Shown: positions 52,692 to 61,917, numbered from the stretch's first letter. The stretch: 64,000 nucleotides of DNA from UBA7803 sp036381275 (GCA_036381275.1 DASVDC010000127.1:1-64000), one strand, 5' to 3'. Numbers and translations are program-made. Notes: a model not told the origin generated them from the sequence alone.

Positions 52692-52720
52692 ATTCTATAG
52701 ATGGCGCGTACCCAGTTCAA
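52692..52720 (-). promoter_or_regulatory. Promoter of acpP
   Basis: On the minus strand TTGAAC (52720-52715), a 17-bp spacer and TAGAAT (52697-52692) form a near-consensus sigma70 promoter. It is 47 bp from the acpP start, in a locally AT-rich region. Confidence 0.72.
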
Positions 52721-52899
52721 GCAAACCACATACCGCTCCAAGCCGAGTAACCCCCTGTTTTTCGTGCGTTTCTTGCCCTTCTGGAGGGCTCGGGTCAAGG
52801 TCGCCCGGCGCCGCTTTCGCAAGGCCGGAGCGGCGGAAAATTCGTGCCTCTCACGCGCCGTTGGATCGTCTTCCGTATCGTCCTCCCGCAGCGGCGGCT

Positions 52900-53646
52900 T
52901 CACGTCATGTACATGCCGCCGTTCACGTGCAGCGTAGCACCTGTCACGTACCCCGCCTGGTCACTGACGAGGTACGCAACGGCGTGCGCCACCTCCGCGC
53001 CGGTACCCATCCGTCCGACCGGAATCCGCGCCAGCATCGCGCTCACCTGTTCCTCCGTGAGCTCGCCTGTCATGTCGGTTTCGATGAAACCCGGCGCGAC
53101 CGCATTGACGGTGATGCCCCGGCTCGCGACCTCGTGGGCGAGCGAGCGCGTGAAACCCTCGATACCGGCCTTGCTCGCCGCATAGTTGCACTGCCCCGGG
53201 TTGCCCATGCTGGCGACCACGGAGCTGATGTTGACGATACGGCCCCAGCGCGCCTTCATCATCGCGCGCAGCGCGGGCTTGATGACGCGGTAGAGGCCGC
53301 CGAGGTTCGCCAGCACGACGTCGTTCCACTCCTCCGCCTTCATGCGCAGCAGCAGGTTGTCGCGGGTGATGCCGGCGTTGTTCACCACGACCAGCGGCAT
53401 CCCGCAGGTCGCCTCCAGCGTCTCGAACGCGCTCGCGACCGAAGCCTCGTCGTCCACGCGCAGCACCAGGCCCTGACCCGATGCGCCGAGCGCCTCCCCG
53501 ATCGCGTCGGCACCGGCCTGCGACGTGGCGGTGCCGGCGACGTGGAAGCCGTCCGCCGCGAGCCGCTCGGCGATTGCGCGGCCGATGCCGCGGGAGGCGC
53601 CGGTTACGAGTGCGACACGCCCCTTAATCATTTCGTTGGCCGCCAT
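52900..53646 (-). CDS. fabG: 3-oxoacyl-ACP reductase
   Basis: NADPH-dependent SDR of 248 aa reducing 3-oxoacyl-ACP. Cofactor motif VALVTGASRGIGRAIAERLA, VVNNAGITRDNLLLRMKAEE (diagnostic for FabG), catalytic Ser in IVNISSVVASMGNPGQCNYA and Tyr/Lys in NYAASKAGIEGFTRSLAHEV, then VNAVAPGFIETDMTGEL. The start could be 53646 or the internal Met at 53631. It begins 1 bp after the fabD stop codon. Confidence 0.94.
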   Translation of the reverse strand: MAANEMIKGRVALVTGASRGIGRAIAERLAADGFHVAGTATSQAGADAIGEALGASGQGLVLRVDDEASVASAFETLEATCGMPLVVVNNAGITRDNLLLRMKAEEWNDVVLANLGGLYRVIKPALRAMMKARWGRIVNISSVVASMGNPGQCNYAASKAGIEGFTRSLAHEVASRGITVNAVAPGFIETDMTGELTEEQVSAMLARIPVGRMGTGAEVAHAVAYLVSDQAGYVTGATLHVNGGMYMT

Positions 53647-53647
53647 C

Positions 53648-54574
53648 TCAGCCCTGCCCTCCCAGAGCTTCGCGCAGCCCCTCGAGCGAACCGAGGCCGG
53701 TCACGCTCACCGACTTGTCGATCCGCTTGATCAGCCCGGCGAGCACGCGGCCGGCACCGCACTCGACGATCCGGTCGACGCCCCGCTCGACCATCACCCG
53801 AACGCAGGCGGTCCAGAGCACCGGGCTCGACACCTGCTCGAGCAGCCGTCGGCGCAGCTCGTCCACGTTCGATGCGACGGCGGCGTCGACGTTCTGAACG
53901 ATCGGGATCTGCGGCTCGCGGAGCCGCACCGCGGCGAGGTCCGCCGCGAACGCTTCCTGGGCCGGGCGCATCAGCTCGCAATGGAATGGAGCACTCACGG
54001 GCAGGAGCTGCGCGCGCCGCGCACCGCGCTCCCGGCAGCGCTCGGCGGCGGCTTCCACCGCGGCCGCCGCGCCGGCGATCACCACCTGACCGGGCGCGTT
54101 GTAGTTCGCCGCCGACACCACACCGTCCACCTCGCGGCAGGCGGCTTCCACATCCGCGTCCTCGAGGCCGAGGATGGCGGCCATCGCGCCCTGGCCCTCT
54201 GGCACCGCGTTCTGCATCAGTTGCCCGCGCCGGTGCACCAGGCGTACCGCATCCGCGAAATCGATCGCGTCGGCACAGACCAGCGCCGAGTATTCGCCGA
54301 GGCTGTGTCCGGCGAGGCACGCGGGGCGCTCGCCGCCGCTCGTCTGCCAGATGGACCAGAGCGCGACGCTCGCGGTCAGCAGCGCCGGCTGGGTGATCTC
54401 GGTGCGCACCAGGGCCTCTTCGGGTCCTTCGGTGACGATCCGCCAGAGCGGTTGGGATATGGCTTCACCGGCCGCCTCGTAGTGCTCGCGTATCGCGGGA
54501 TACTCCGCCGCCACGTCCGCCAGCATGCCGACGGCCTGCGAGCCCTGACCGGGAAAAACGAAGCCGAGGGACAT
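53648..54574 (-). CDS. fabD: Malonyl-CoA:ACP transacylase
   Basis: Transfers malonyl from CoA to ACP, 308 aa. The N-terminus LGFVFPGQGSQAVGMLADVA, nucleophile Ser in LAGHSLGEYSALVCA, the malonyl-binding Arg in VHRRGQLMQNAVPEGQGAMA and His in VSAPFHCELMRPAQEAF are all present. AAGGAGG precedes the ATG at 54574, settling the start. plsX lies 86 bp upstream, with no fabH between them. Confidence 0.95.
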   Translation of the reverse strand: MSLGFVFPGQGSQAVGMLADVAAEYPAIREHYEAAGEAISQPLWRIVTEGPEEALVRTEITQPALLTASVALWSIWQTSGGERPACLAGHSLGEYSALVCADAIDFADAVRLVHRRGQLMQNAVPEGQGAMAAILGLEDADVEAACREVDGVVSAANYNAPGQVVIAGAAAAVEAAAERCRERGARRAQLLPVSAPFHCELMRPAQEAFAADLAAVRLREPQIPIVQNVDAAVASNVDELRRRLLEQVSSPVLWTACVRVMVERGVDRIVECGAGRVLAGLIKRIDKSVSVTGLGSLEGLREALGGQG

Positions 54575-54660
54575 CCACACCTCCTTGAAACGTTGCGGCG
54601 CCTCGGCTGGCGCCTCGTCGCAGCCCGGAACGGCAGACGTCGGTCGCACGACCGCTGCGG

Positions 54661-55647
54661 TCAGTGGAACTCGGCGGCCAGGTGCCCGGGGATGCGCCCT
54701 TCCACTTCCAGAATGGCCTCTTCGATGGCGCTCTGGAATCCCTCGACGTCTGCAGAGCCATGGCTCTTCACCACCACGCCGGACAGTCCGACGAAGCTTG
54801 CGCCATTATAGCGCTGCGGATTCAGCGCGTGACGCAAACTTCGCAGCTTGCCGCGTGCGAGCGCGAGACCCGCCTGTTCCAGCGGCCCGAGGTCCTCGAG
54901 CCAGCGATGCAGCAGATGCCCCGCCATGTAGGCCGCGCCTTCGATGGCCTTCAGCGCGATGTTGCCGGCGAAGCCGTCGGCCACCACGACATCCGCGGCG
55001 TTGCTGAAGAGCACGTTGCCCTCGACGTAGCCGACGTAGCGGATCGACGGATCGGCTTCGAACAGCCGCGCCGCCTCACCGATCACCGCGGGCCCTTTGC
55101 CCGCCTCGGTACCGATGTTGAGCAGTGCCACGCGCGGCTCGGCGATCCCGCCGACGTGCCGCGCCAGCGTGTTGCCCATCAGCGCGAACTGGCGGAGCTG
55201 CTCCGCCGTGCAATCGAGATTGGCGCCGAGGTCCAGCATCCAGAACGGGCCGGATACGCCTTGCAGGTCCTTGCAGATTGCCGGCCGCTCGATGCCGGGG
55301 ACCATCGTGACGAGCGACCGGGCGAGCCCCATCAGCGCCGCCGTGTCGCCGCCGCTCACGACCGCGTCGGCCTCCCCGGCCGCGACTCGCAGCAGCGCCT
55401 GGCGCATCGACGAATCGGGCTTGCGCCGCAGCGCATCCGCGAGCGAATCCGCCGGGGTCAACGCCTCCCGTGCCGGATGGATCCGAAGGCCCGGCACCTC
55501 GCCTGGCAGCCACTCGGCGATGCGTTCCGGATCGCCCACCAGGATCAGGTCGGCGCGTCCCGCCATCGCCCGTGCCGCCGGGACGGTGACCGCCGGTCCG
55601 GCGTCACCGCCCATGGCGTCCACGGCAATTCGAGGGCGCGGCGACAC
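54661..55647 (-). CDS. plsX: Phosphate acyltransferase PlsX
   Basis: Makes acyl-phosphate from acyl-ACP for phospholipid synthesis, 328 aa. The N-terminus IAVDAMGGDAGPAVTVPAAR, VVSGGDTAALMGLARSLVTM, FWMLDLGANLDCTAEQLRQF, LLNIGTEAGKGPAVIGEAAR and NPQRYNGASFVGLSGVVVKS are typical. The start is GTG at 55647, giving a short leader before the conserved AVDAMGGD. It lies 20 bp after rpmF. Confidence 0.94.
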   Translation of the reverse strand: MSPRPRIAVDAMGGDAGPAVTVPAARAMAGRADLILVGDPERIAEWLPGEVPGLRIHPAREALTPADSLADALRRKPDSSMRQALLRVAAGEADAVVSGGDTAALMGLARSLVTMVPGIERPAICKDLQGVSGPFWMLDLGANLDCTAEQLRQFALMGNTLARHVGGIAEPRVALLNIGTEAGKGPAVIGEAARLFEADPSIRYVGYVEGNVLFSNAADVVVADGFAGNIALKAIEGAAYMAGHLLHRWLEDLGPLEQAGLALARGKLRSLRHALNPQRYNGASFVGLSGVVVKSHGSADVEGFQSAIEEAILEVEGRIPGHLAAEFH

Positions 55648-55667
55648 GGTGGACGCGGGTGGGGTCC

Positions 55668-55844
55668 CTAGTCGCGGCTTTCGATGACCTTGCGGCCCCG
55701 GTAGTACCCGTCCGCGCTGACGTGATGGCGCCGGTGGGTCTCGCCGGAGGTGGGTTCGATGGACAGCGCCGGCTTCGCCAGCGCATCGTGCGACCGGCGC
55801 ATGTCGCGCCGGGAGCGGGATTTCCTGTTCTGTTGAACAGCCAT
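55668..55844 (-). CDS. rpmF: 50S ribosomal protein L32
   Basis: Ribosomal protein of 58 aa: it begins MAVQQNRKSRSRRDMRRSHD, followed by ALSIEPTSGETHRRHHVSAD and ending YYRGRKVIESRD. This is the Cys-lacking, gammaproteobacterial type of L32. It lies between yceD and plsX, the standard position of this operon. Confidence 0.95.
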   Translation of the reverse strand: MAVQQNRKSRSRRDMRRSHDALAKPALSIEPTSGETHRRHHVSADGYYRGRKVIESRD

Positions 55845-55933
55845 TGGTGGCCTCCAGTATGGTTTCCGTGGAGCGGCCTTGCCGCGATCGTCAACGAACC
55901 ACGGCGAATCCGCTCCGATGTATCACTTGCGCT

Positions 55934-56443
55934 TCACTGGTGCTTCAGCACCGAGAGCACGCGAAACGGGTTGTCGTCGGACGCCTCGACCTCCTCCGGC
56001 GCCGGGTACTCGAGGGCCGGTGCGTACGGGCACGGGCTCTCGGTGCAGAGCCGCTCGGGGAGCGCGAGGATCAGCTCGTCCTCCACCACGTCGGCCACCG
56101 TCACGGCATCACCCTGCGCATCCAGCACGTCCACCTCGTTCCCGAGCGCGCTCGCCAGGTCCGGATCCGCCACGATGCACAGCGCGAAACGGCGCTGCAT
56201 CGCCGTGTCGAACTGCTCGAGGCAGCGCTGACAGGTGGCGGTGAGCGTCAGCTCGACCGATCCGGTGACCCACGGCCGCCCGTGGTCGTCGAGGTGGAAG
56301 TCCATGTCGGCGCGCAGGTCGCCCGTTCCGGGGGCGATGGCGGCGAGCCGTTCCAGGTCGTTCGCTTGCACCACGCGCTCGAGCCGGGCACCCTGCCTCG
56401 CCAGTTCCAGGTAAGGCAGACGCTCGTCGGGGCGGGATTTCAT
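55934..56443 (-). CDS. yceD: YceD/DUF177 family protein
   Basis: Conserved 169-aa protein, related to proteins implicated in 23S rRNA accumulation. It keeps the CxxC in TLTATCQRCLEQFDTAMQRR, a later Cys pair in ERLCTESPCPYAPALEYP and DVVEDELILALPE. The end NPFRVLSVLKHQ is typical, just upstream of rpmF. Upstream in-frame Met codons (to 56458) are alternative starts; none has a strong ribosome-binding site. Confidence 0.85.
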   Translation of the reverse strand: MKSRPDERLPYLELARQGARLERVVQANDLERLAAIAPGTGDLRADMDFHLDDHGRPWVTGSVELTLTATCQRCLEQFDTAMQRRFALCIVADPDLASALGNEVDVLDAQGDAVTVADVVEDELILALPERLCTESPCPYAPALEYPAPEEVEASDDNPFRVLSVLKHQ

Positions 56444-56583
56444 GGCGCGCGCCATCATAGGTATCCGATGGTGCCGTGTAAAGCACAATCGATGCCACGG
56501 ATGTCGCCTAACCATCGATATTCAATGGTGTTTTTCCGGCGCCGACGGCCCCGTCCGGCGGCTCGCCCGGTCGCGGAGGAATC

Positions 56584-57183
56584 GTGAGAGAGCTGGTGCT
56601 GGCGTCGTCGTCGCGCTACCGGGCGGAGCTGCTGACCCGGCTCGGATTGCCGTTCCGGACCCACGCGCCCGAGGTCGACGAGCAACGCCGTCCGAACGAA
56701 GACCCGGATGCGCTGGTCCGGCGCCTCGCGCGTGACAAGGCGCTGGCCGTGGCCGCGCGGTTTCCGCAGGCGCTGATCATCGGCTCCGACCAGGTGGCGG
56801 TCTGCGCGGGCGAGGTGCTCGGCAAGCCGGGTTCCCCGGAGCGCGCCGTGGCCCAGCTCACCCGGCTCTCCGGCCAGACGGTCACGTTCCTGACGTCGCT
56901 CTGCCTGCACGACGCCGCCGACGGCAGCCTCGAGCTCGCGGTGGTGCCGACGGCGGTCGTGTTCCGGCCGCTGTCCGCGGCGGAGATCGAGCATTACGTG
57001 GCCCGCGAGCGACCACTCGACTGCGCCGGTGCGTTCAAGTCCGAGGGGCTCGGCATCGCGCTGTTCGAGCGCCTGGAGGGCACCGACCCGAGCGCCCTGA
57101 TTGGTCTGCCGCTGATCGAGCTGTGCCGGATGCTGCGCCTGGCCGGGCTCGACCCGCTCACGGCGGTGCCGGCGGCGGAGTGA
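56584..57183 (+). CDS. Maf family nucleotide pyrophosphatase (YceF type)
   Basis: Nucleoside triphosphate pyrophosphatase of 199 aa, which removes non-canonical or modified nucleotides; YceF-type members act on 7-methyl-GTP. Family motifs are LVLASSSRYRAELLTRLGLP, the acidic loop APEVDEQRRPNED, ARDKALAVAARFPQALIIGS followed by DQVAVCAGEVLGKPG, and AGAFKSEGLGIALFERLEGT with DPSALIGLPLIEL. The neighbours yceD-rpmF and rluC match the yceF position. Its 3' end overlaps the convergent rluC end by 26 bp. Confidence 0.9.
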   Translation: MRELVLASSSRYRAELLTRLGLPFRTHAPEVDEQRRPNEDPDALVRRLARDKALAVAARFPQALIIGSDQVAVCAGEVLGKPGSPERAVAQLTRLSGQTVTFLTSLCLHDAADGSLELAVVPTAVVFRPLSAAEIEHYVARERPLDCAGAFKSEGLGIALFERLEGTDPSALIGLPLIELCRMLRLAGLDPLTAVPAAE

Positions 57184-58135
57184 CCGCGAAGCGCTGCCAG
57201 GCGGCCACGAAATCCGCCGGCAGCGGTGCCTCGAAGCGGCGCCGACGCCCGTCGAGCTCGAGCACCAGCTCCTCGGCGTGCAGACAGAGCCGATGAATGC
57301 CGAGCGCCTCGGCTGCCCTCTGCTGCTCCGGGGTCGAATACTTCTGATCGCCCACCACCGGATGGCCCGTGGCGCTGGCGTGCACCCGGATCTGATGGGT
57401 ACGCCCGGTGTGCAGGCGCGCCTCGAGCAGCGTGGCGCCGGAACCGACCTCCAGCACCGCGAAGTCGGTGCGGCTCGGCTTGCCGTCGGCCGTCACCCGC
57501 ACCCGACGCTCGCCGGACGGCGTCAGGTAGCGGGCGAGCGGCAGACGCACGGTGCGGGTGCGCCTCCGCCAGGTTCCGAACACGATCAGCCGGTAGCGCT
57601 TCCCGACCGTCTGCTCGCGCAGCGCCCGGTGCAGCTCGAGCAGCATCGGGCGCGACTTCGCGACCAGCAGGCAGCCGGAGGTGTCCCGGTCCAGCCGGTG
57701 CGCGAGCCCGAGCTCGAGCCCGGGCCGCAGGCGCCGGAGCGCTTCGATCGCGCCGTACGCGAGGCCGCTGCCGCCGTGCACCGGCAGGCCCGCGGGTTTG
57801 TTCAGCACCAGGAGCCGTTCGTCTTCGTGGATCACGGCCCGCGCCACCGCGTCGAGCACCCCGGCCCCGATCACCGCGTCGGCCGCCGAGCGTTCCGGCC
57901 CCAGCCCGCGGACCGGCGGGATGCGTACCTCGTCGCCGGCGGCGAGTCGATGGGTCGGCTTCACCCGCCGCCCGTTCACCCGCACCTCCCCCTTGCGCAG
58001 CAGCCGGTAGATGCGGCTTCGCGGCAGGCCCTTCAGCTCGCGCAGCAGGAAATTGTCGATACGCTGGCCGTCTTCGGCCTGCACGATCACACGCCGCGCC
58101 GAGCCCGAAGCCGATCCGCGATCACCGTCAGTCAC
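57158..58135 (-). CDS. rluC: 23S rRNA pseudouridine synthase RluC
   Basis: Pseudouridine synthase of 325 aa modifying 23S rRNA. The N-terminal S4 domain is QRIDNFLLRELKGLPRSRIY with KGEVRVNGRRVKPTHRLAAG. The catalytic Asp is in LGLAHRLDRDTSGCLLVAKS, followed by KRYRLIVFG and ARLHTGRTHQIRVHASATGH. The start is GTG at 58135 because the S4 domain begins shortly after it; the longer frame reads through the rne promoter. Divergence from rne is conserved in gammaproteobacteria and supports RluC over RluD. Confidence 0.92.
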   Translation of the reverse strand: MTDGDRGSASGSARRVIVQAEDGQRIDNFLLRELKGLPRSRIYRLLRKGEVRVNGRRVKPTHRLAAGDEVRIPPVRGLGPERSAADAVIGAGVLDAVARAVIHEDERLLVLNKPAGLPVHGGSGLAYGAIEALRRLRPGLELGLAHRLDRDTSGCLLVAKSRPMLLELHRALREQTVGKRYRLIVFGTWRRRTRTVRLPLARYLTPSGERRVRVTADGKPSRTDFAVLEVGSGATLLEARLHTGRTHQIRVHASATGHPVVGDQKYSTPEQQRAAEALGIHRLCLHAEELVLELDGRRRRFEAPLPADFVAAWQRFAVTPPPAPP

Positions 58136-58202
58136 TGCGATAGGCTCCGCGGGGGGCACGAGCGTCCGCTCGATCGGAAGAAAGAAAAGTTTTTTGAGGG
58201 GT

Positions 58203-58231
58203 TTGAAGCACTTACCCAGTACTGTTAGTAT
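58203..58231 (+). promoter_or_regulatory. Promoter of rne
   Basis: TTGAAG (58203-58208), a 17-bp spacer and TAGTAT (58226-58231) form a good sigma70 promoter in an AT-rich patch between the divergent rluC and rne genes. The start site would be near 58238, about 770 nt before the rne ATG. Confidence 0.72.
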
Positions 58232-59007
58232 CGGCCTGGATTTTCCTGGCCCGTTCGGCCGGAGAATCCCCCGCCGCGCTCGTTCCATCGGGAAACGCCG
58301 CGGGTGACGCCCGGCGGCCTTCGTCGATTCACCTGGCCGCGGGCGACAGGAGAGAGAAGCACGTGCCGCCGGAAGCGCAGCCCGCCGAGTCGCGAACGCG
58401 CTTCCCTCGCCGCGTGCAGAAGCGGCGAGCCACCCGAACGACCATCGAGGGTGGCTCAGTTAAGCCAACGGTAAGGCGAATTGCAAACGGGATCCACGGC
58501 GCTCCGCCGGTTGCGGAGACGGCCTCGAATCCAACGACGGCGCCGGCTGTGCGTCCCGCCCTTGGCAGCGACGAAGAGCATCGATACGCAGGACCAGAAC
58601 ACACCACGGCAGAAGTTCCCGAGGCCGCCCGCGCCGCCGGTCGCACCGGCCGCCCCGGCTCTCGACTTCATCGACTTCTGCCCGGTCGAACGGACTCCTA
58701 CGGCAGCGCAGGCCGCATTCGGTAGACACGATCGAGAAGCCCCAGAGGCTGAAGGACTACCCGATCCGATGAGGTTGACGACCTGCAGAACCACGGGCCC
58801 GTGCCGAACGTGACGCCGGACTGCACACCGGCCACCGGCACGCGTTCCGGATCGCGCGTCCGCCGGACCTGCCGGTCGGGCGGCTGAGCCGTTCCCGGCT
58901 CACCGCGCGCGGTCCGCTCTTCGTTCCGCTCCGATTCGCCCTCCGTGTAACGGGCGCCAGCGGCGCTCACGGCGCCTCGAGGCGCCCAAACTGAGGGATA
59001 CGATCGT
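58232..59007 (+). other. Long rne 5' leader
   Basis: No gene is supported in this stretch of about 770 bp between the inferred rne promoter and ATG. Hairpins seen by eye: AGCCACCC/GGGTGGCT (58428-58435 and 58449-58456), CTCCGC/GCGGAG (58502-58507 and 58513-58518) and TGAGCCG/CGGCTCA with a TTCC loop (58885-58891 and 58896-58902). E. coli rne has a 361-nt leader through which RNase E limits its own mRNA. By analogy this is a candidate autoregulatory leader, about twice as long. Confidence 0.55.
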
Positions 59008-61887
59008 ATGAAGCGCATGTTGATCAACGCGACCCACCCCGAAGAGGTCCGGGTCGCGCTCGTGGATGGACAGAAACTCTACGACCTCGACATCGAGAAC
59101 CGCGGCCGGGAGCAGAAGAAGGCCAGCATCTACAAAGCGCGCATCACGCGCGTCGAACCGAGCCTCGAGGCCGCGTTCGTCGATTTCGGCTCCGATCGCC
59201 ACGGTTTCCTGCCGCTCAAGGAAATCGCCCGCGAATACTTCAAGGACAAGAACGCCTCCGGCCAGCCGAACGGCAACGGCGGGCGGCTGATGATCCAGGA
59301 CGTGGTGTCCGAAGGCCAGGAGGTGCTGGTTCAGGTCGACAAGGAGGAGCGCGGTACCAAGGGCGCCGCACTGACCACGTTCATCAGCCTGGCCGGCCGC
59401 TACCTCGTGCTGATGCCGAACAACCCCCGCGCCGGCGGCATCTCGCGCCGCATCGAGGGTGAGGACCGCGACGAGCTGCGCGATGCGCTGAGCAAGCTCG
59501 AGATTCCCCCGGGCATGGGCGTGATCGTCCGCACCGCCGGGGTCGGCCGCAGCGCCGAGGAGCTGCAGTGGGACCTCGACTGGCTGATGCAGCTCTGGGA
59601 GGCGATCCAGAAGGCCAATGCCGAGGAAAAGGCGCCCTCGCTGATCTATCAGGAGAACAACGTCATCGTCCGGGCGATCCGCGACAACCTGCGCAAGGAC
59701 ATCGGCGAGGTGCTGATCGACGGCCGCGAAGCCTACGAGCAGGCCAGGACCTTCATCGAGCAGGTGATGCCGGGCTACGCCGACAAGGTGAAGTTCTACT
59801 CCGACCCGATCCCGCTGTTCTCGCGCTACCAGATCGAGAGCCAGATCGAGATGGCGTTCCAGCACAGCGTGCGCCTGCCCTCCGGCGGGAGCCTCGTGAT
59901 CGATCCGACCGAGGCGCTGGTCTCCATCGACATCAACTCCGCGCGCGCGACCAAGGGCGCCGACATCGAGGAAACCGCGCTCAACACCAATCTCGAGGCG
60001 GCCGAGGAGATCGCCCGGCAGCTCAGGCTGCGCGACGTGGGCGGCCTGATCGTGATCGACTTCATCGACATGGCCAGTGCGAAGAACCAGCGCGCGGTGG
60101 AGAACAAGATGCGCGAGGCGCTCGAGGCCGACCGCGCCCGCGTCCAGGTCGGCCGGATCTCGCGCTTCGGCCTGCTGGAAATGTCCCGGCAGCGGCTGCG
60201 GCCGTCGCTCGAGGAGCTGACCAGCGAAGTCTGTCCGCGCTGCAGCGGCCAGGGTCGGATCCGCGACACCCGCTCGCTCGCGCTCGCGATCCTGCGGGTG
60301 ATGGAGGAAGAGGCGCTGAAGGAGCGAAGCTCCGCGGTGCGCGCGCTGGTGCCGCTCAACGTCGCCACGTACCTGCTGAACGAGAAGCGCAGGGAGGTGC
60401 AACAGATCGAGCAGCGCACCGGCTGCCGGCTCGTGATCGTGCCGAACGTGAACATGGAGACGCCGCAGTACGAGGTGCAGCGGATCCGCGACGACCAGGT
60501 GGCCGAAGAGCTGGTCGCGCCGAGCTACGAGCTGATCGAGGCCGGTGCCCAGCCGGTGGAGTACATGCTGCCGGCGGAAGCGCCCCCGACGGTGCGTCGG
60601 CAGGCCGCAGTGCAGGCGATCGCGCCGCGACGGCCGATGCCGCGACCGGAGGCCACGCCGCCTGCCGCGCCGGAACCGACGCCGGTGCTGATCGAGAAGC
60701 CGAGTCTGTTCCAGCGCATCGCCCACACGCTGTTCGGCTCCGGGCCGCGGCTCGCCCCGGCGGCTGCGGGCGAGGCGGCGGCCCCGGGCCGGCCGGAACC
60801 GGCGGCCGCCGCGGAGGCGCGATCGAGCAGCAGCCGTGCCGGCAGCCGTCCTGCCGAGGAGGCCGGCGCCGCCGGCGGTGAAAGCCGCGATGGCGGCCGG
60901 CGCCGCCGTCGCTCGCGGTCGCGGAGCACCGAGCAGCGCCGCGACGAGGCCGCGGCACTGGAAGCGCGTACCGAGCCCCGCGGCGAGGCGCAGAGCGGCA
61001 ACGGCCGCCGCGGCGAAGGGCGCCCGGAGGGCCGTCGGGACGAGCCGCGCCGCCGGCGCCGCAACGGCGAGGCGGACACCGGCGCCGCTCCGGCCCAGCC
61101 GACGGACGTGAACGCGGCGGAGCTCGACCACGAGCACAACGGCCGCGAAGGCACCGGCAGCGGCCGTTCTCGACGGCGCCGGCGGGGACGCGGCGGGTCC
61201 GGCGCCGAGGCGCCCGACGCGCTGCCGTCTCAGCAGGCCGAGATCATCCCGCTCGAGGAGCGCCGGCCGTCGCCGGAGGCGCTGGCAGCGAGCAAGCGCA
61301 TGCCGAAGCGCGACCGCGCTTCGCTCGACGACAGCAAGCCGCAGCCGCCGCGTCCGGCACCGGCTGCCGTAGCGGACCGGGATGCGTCCGCCGCTGAGCC
61401 GACGGCGGCTTCGGTGGTGGCCAGCGCCGGACTCCAGCCGGCCGCCGCGCCGACCCCGCCCGCCGAGCCGGCGGCTGCGGAGGCGCCGGTGCCCACGGTG
61501 ATGGAGCGCCCCGACCTGGCCGCCGGTGTCGCGGGAACCGAGGCGCGGATTCCGACCGAGCAGCCGGGGCGGCTTCCCGAGCCGCAGGATCTCGATTCCG
61601 GCCGGCCGGCCGTAGACGAGGCGCCACGCGCGGAATCCGTCGCCGAGGCGTGCGAGGCCGCGGCCGAGCTGCCGCAACCGCCGGAGGCGGATAGCGCGCC
61701 GCCGCCGGTCGCCGCCACTGCCGAAGCGAAGCCGGCCGAGCCGGCCGCCGCGGCCGAACCCGCGGCGGAAGAGCCGCGCCGGCCGCGCCGGGCCTACAAC
61801 GATCCGCGCGAGGTGCGCCGGCGGCAGCGGGAGGCCGAGCTGAAAGCGCAGGGCATCCTGCCGAAGACCGGCGACTCTTCGTCCTGA
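59008..61887 (+). CDS. rne: Ribonuclease E
   Basis: Essential endoribonuclease and degradosome scaffold of 959 aa. The N-terminal half has the S1 domain (SIYKARITRVEPSLEAAFVD), catalytic Asp residues in ALVSIDINSARATKGADIEE and LIVIDFIDMASAKNQRAVEN, and the Zn-link CPRCSGQGRIRDTRS. Residues about 563-580 (PSLFQRIAHTLFGSGPR) form an amphipathic membrane-targeting helix. The C-terminal half is low-complexity, with arginine-rich RNA-binding stretches near 630-730 and Ala/Pro/Glu-rich sequence, ending in the conserved RRAYNDPREVRRRQREAEL. GAGGGA lies upstream of the ATG. It is divergent from rluC. Confidence 0.96.
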   Translation: MKRMLINATHPEEVRVALVDGQKLYDLDIENRGREQKKASIYKARITRVEPSLEAAFVDFGSDRHGFLPLKEIAREYFKDKNASGQPNGNGGRLMIQDVVSEGQEVLVQVDKEERGTKGAALTTFISLAGRYLVLMPNNPRAGGISRRIEGEDRDELRDALSKLEIPPGMGVIVRTAGVGRSAEELQWDLDWLMQLWEAIQKANAEEKAPSLIYQENNVIVRAIRDNLRKDIGEVLIDGREAYEQARTFIEQVMPGYADKVKFYSDPIPLFSRYQIESQIEMAFQHSVRLPSGGSLVIDPTEALVSIDINSARATKGADIEETALNTNLEAAEEIARQLRLRDVGGLIVIDFIDMASAKNQRAVENKMREALEADRARVQVGRISRFGLLEMSRQRLRPSLEELTSEVCPRCSGQGRIRDTRSLALAILRVMEEEALKERSSAVRALVPLNVATYLLNEKRREVQQIEQRTGCRLVIVPNVNMETPQYEVQRIRDDQVAEELVAPSYELIEAGAQPVEYMLPAEAPPTVRRQAAVQAIAPRRPMPRPEATPPAAPEPTPVLIEKPSLFQRIAHTLFGSGPRLAPAAAGEAAAPGRPEPAAAAEARSSSSRAGSRPAEEAGAAGGESRDGGRRRRRSRSRSTEQRRDEAAALEARTEPRGEAQSGNGRRGEGRPEGRRDEPRRRRRNGEADTGAAPAQPTDVNAAELDHEHNGREGTGSGRSRRRRRGRGGSGAEAPDALPSQQAEIIPLEERRPSPEALAASKRMPKRDRASLDDSKPQPPRPAPAAVADRDASAAEPTAASVVASAGLQPAAAPTPPAEPAAAEAPVPTVMERPDLAAGVAGTEARIPTEQPGRLPEPQDLDSGRPAVDEAPRAESVAEACEAAAELPQPPEADSAPPPVAATAEAKPAEPAAAAEPAAEEPRRPRRAYNDPREVRRRQREAELKAQGILPKTGDSSS

Positions 61888-61917
61888 GACGGGCCCGAGC
61901 GATCGGCCGGGACGGCG

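Noticed and set aside
52664..52903. Small minus-strand frame between fabG and acpP
   Set aside because: It overlaps the acpP promoter and has Arg/Lys-rich composition without family features.
58363..58725. Open frames in the rne leader
   Set aside because: They are short, overlapping in several frames, have no good ribosome-binding site and encode no recognisable domain.
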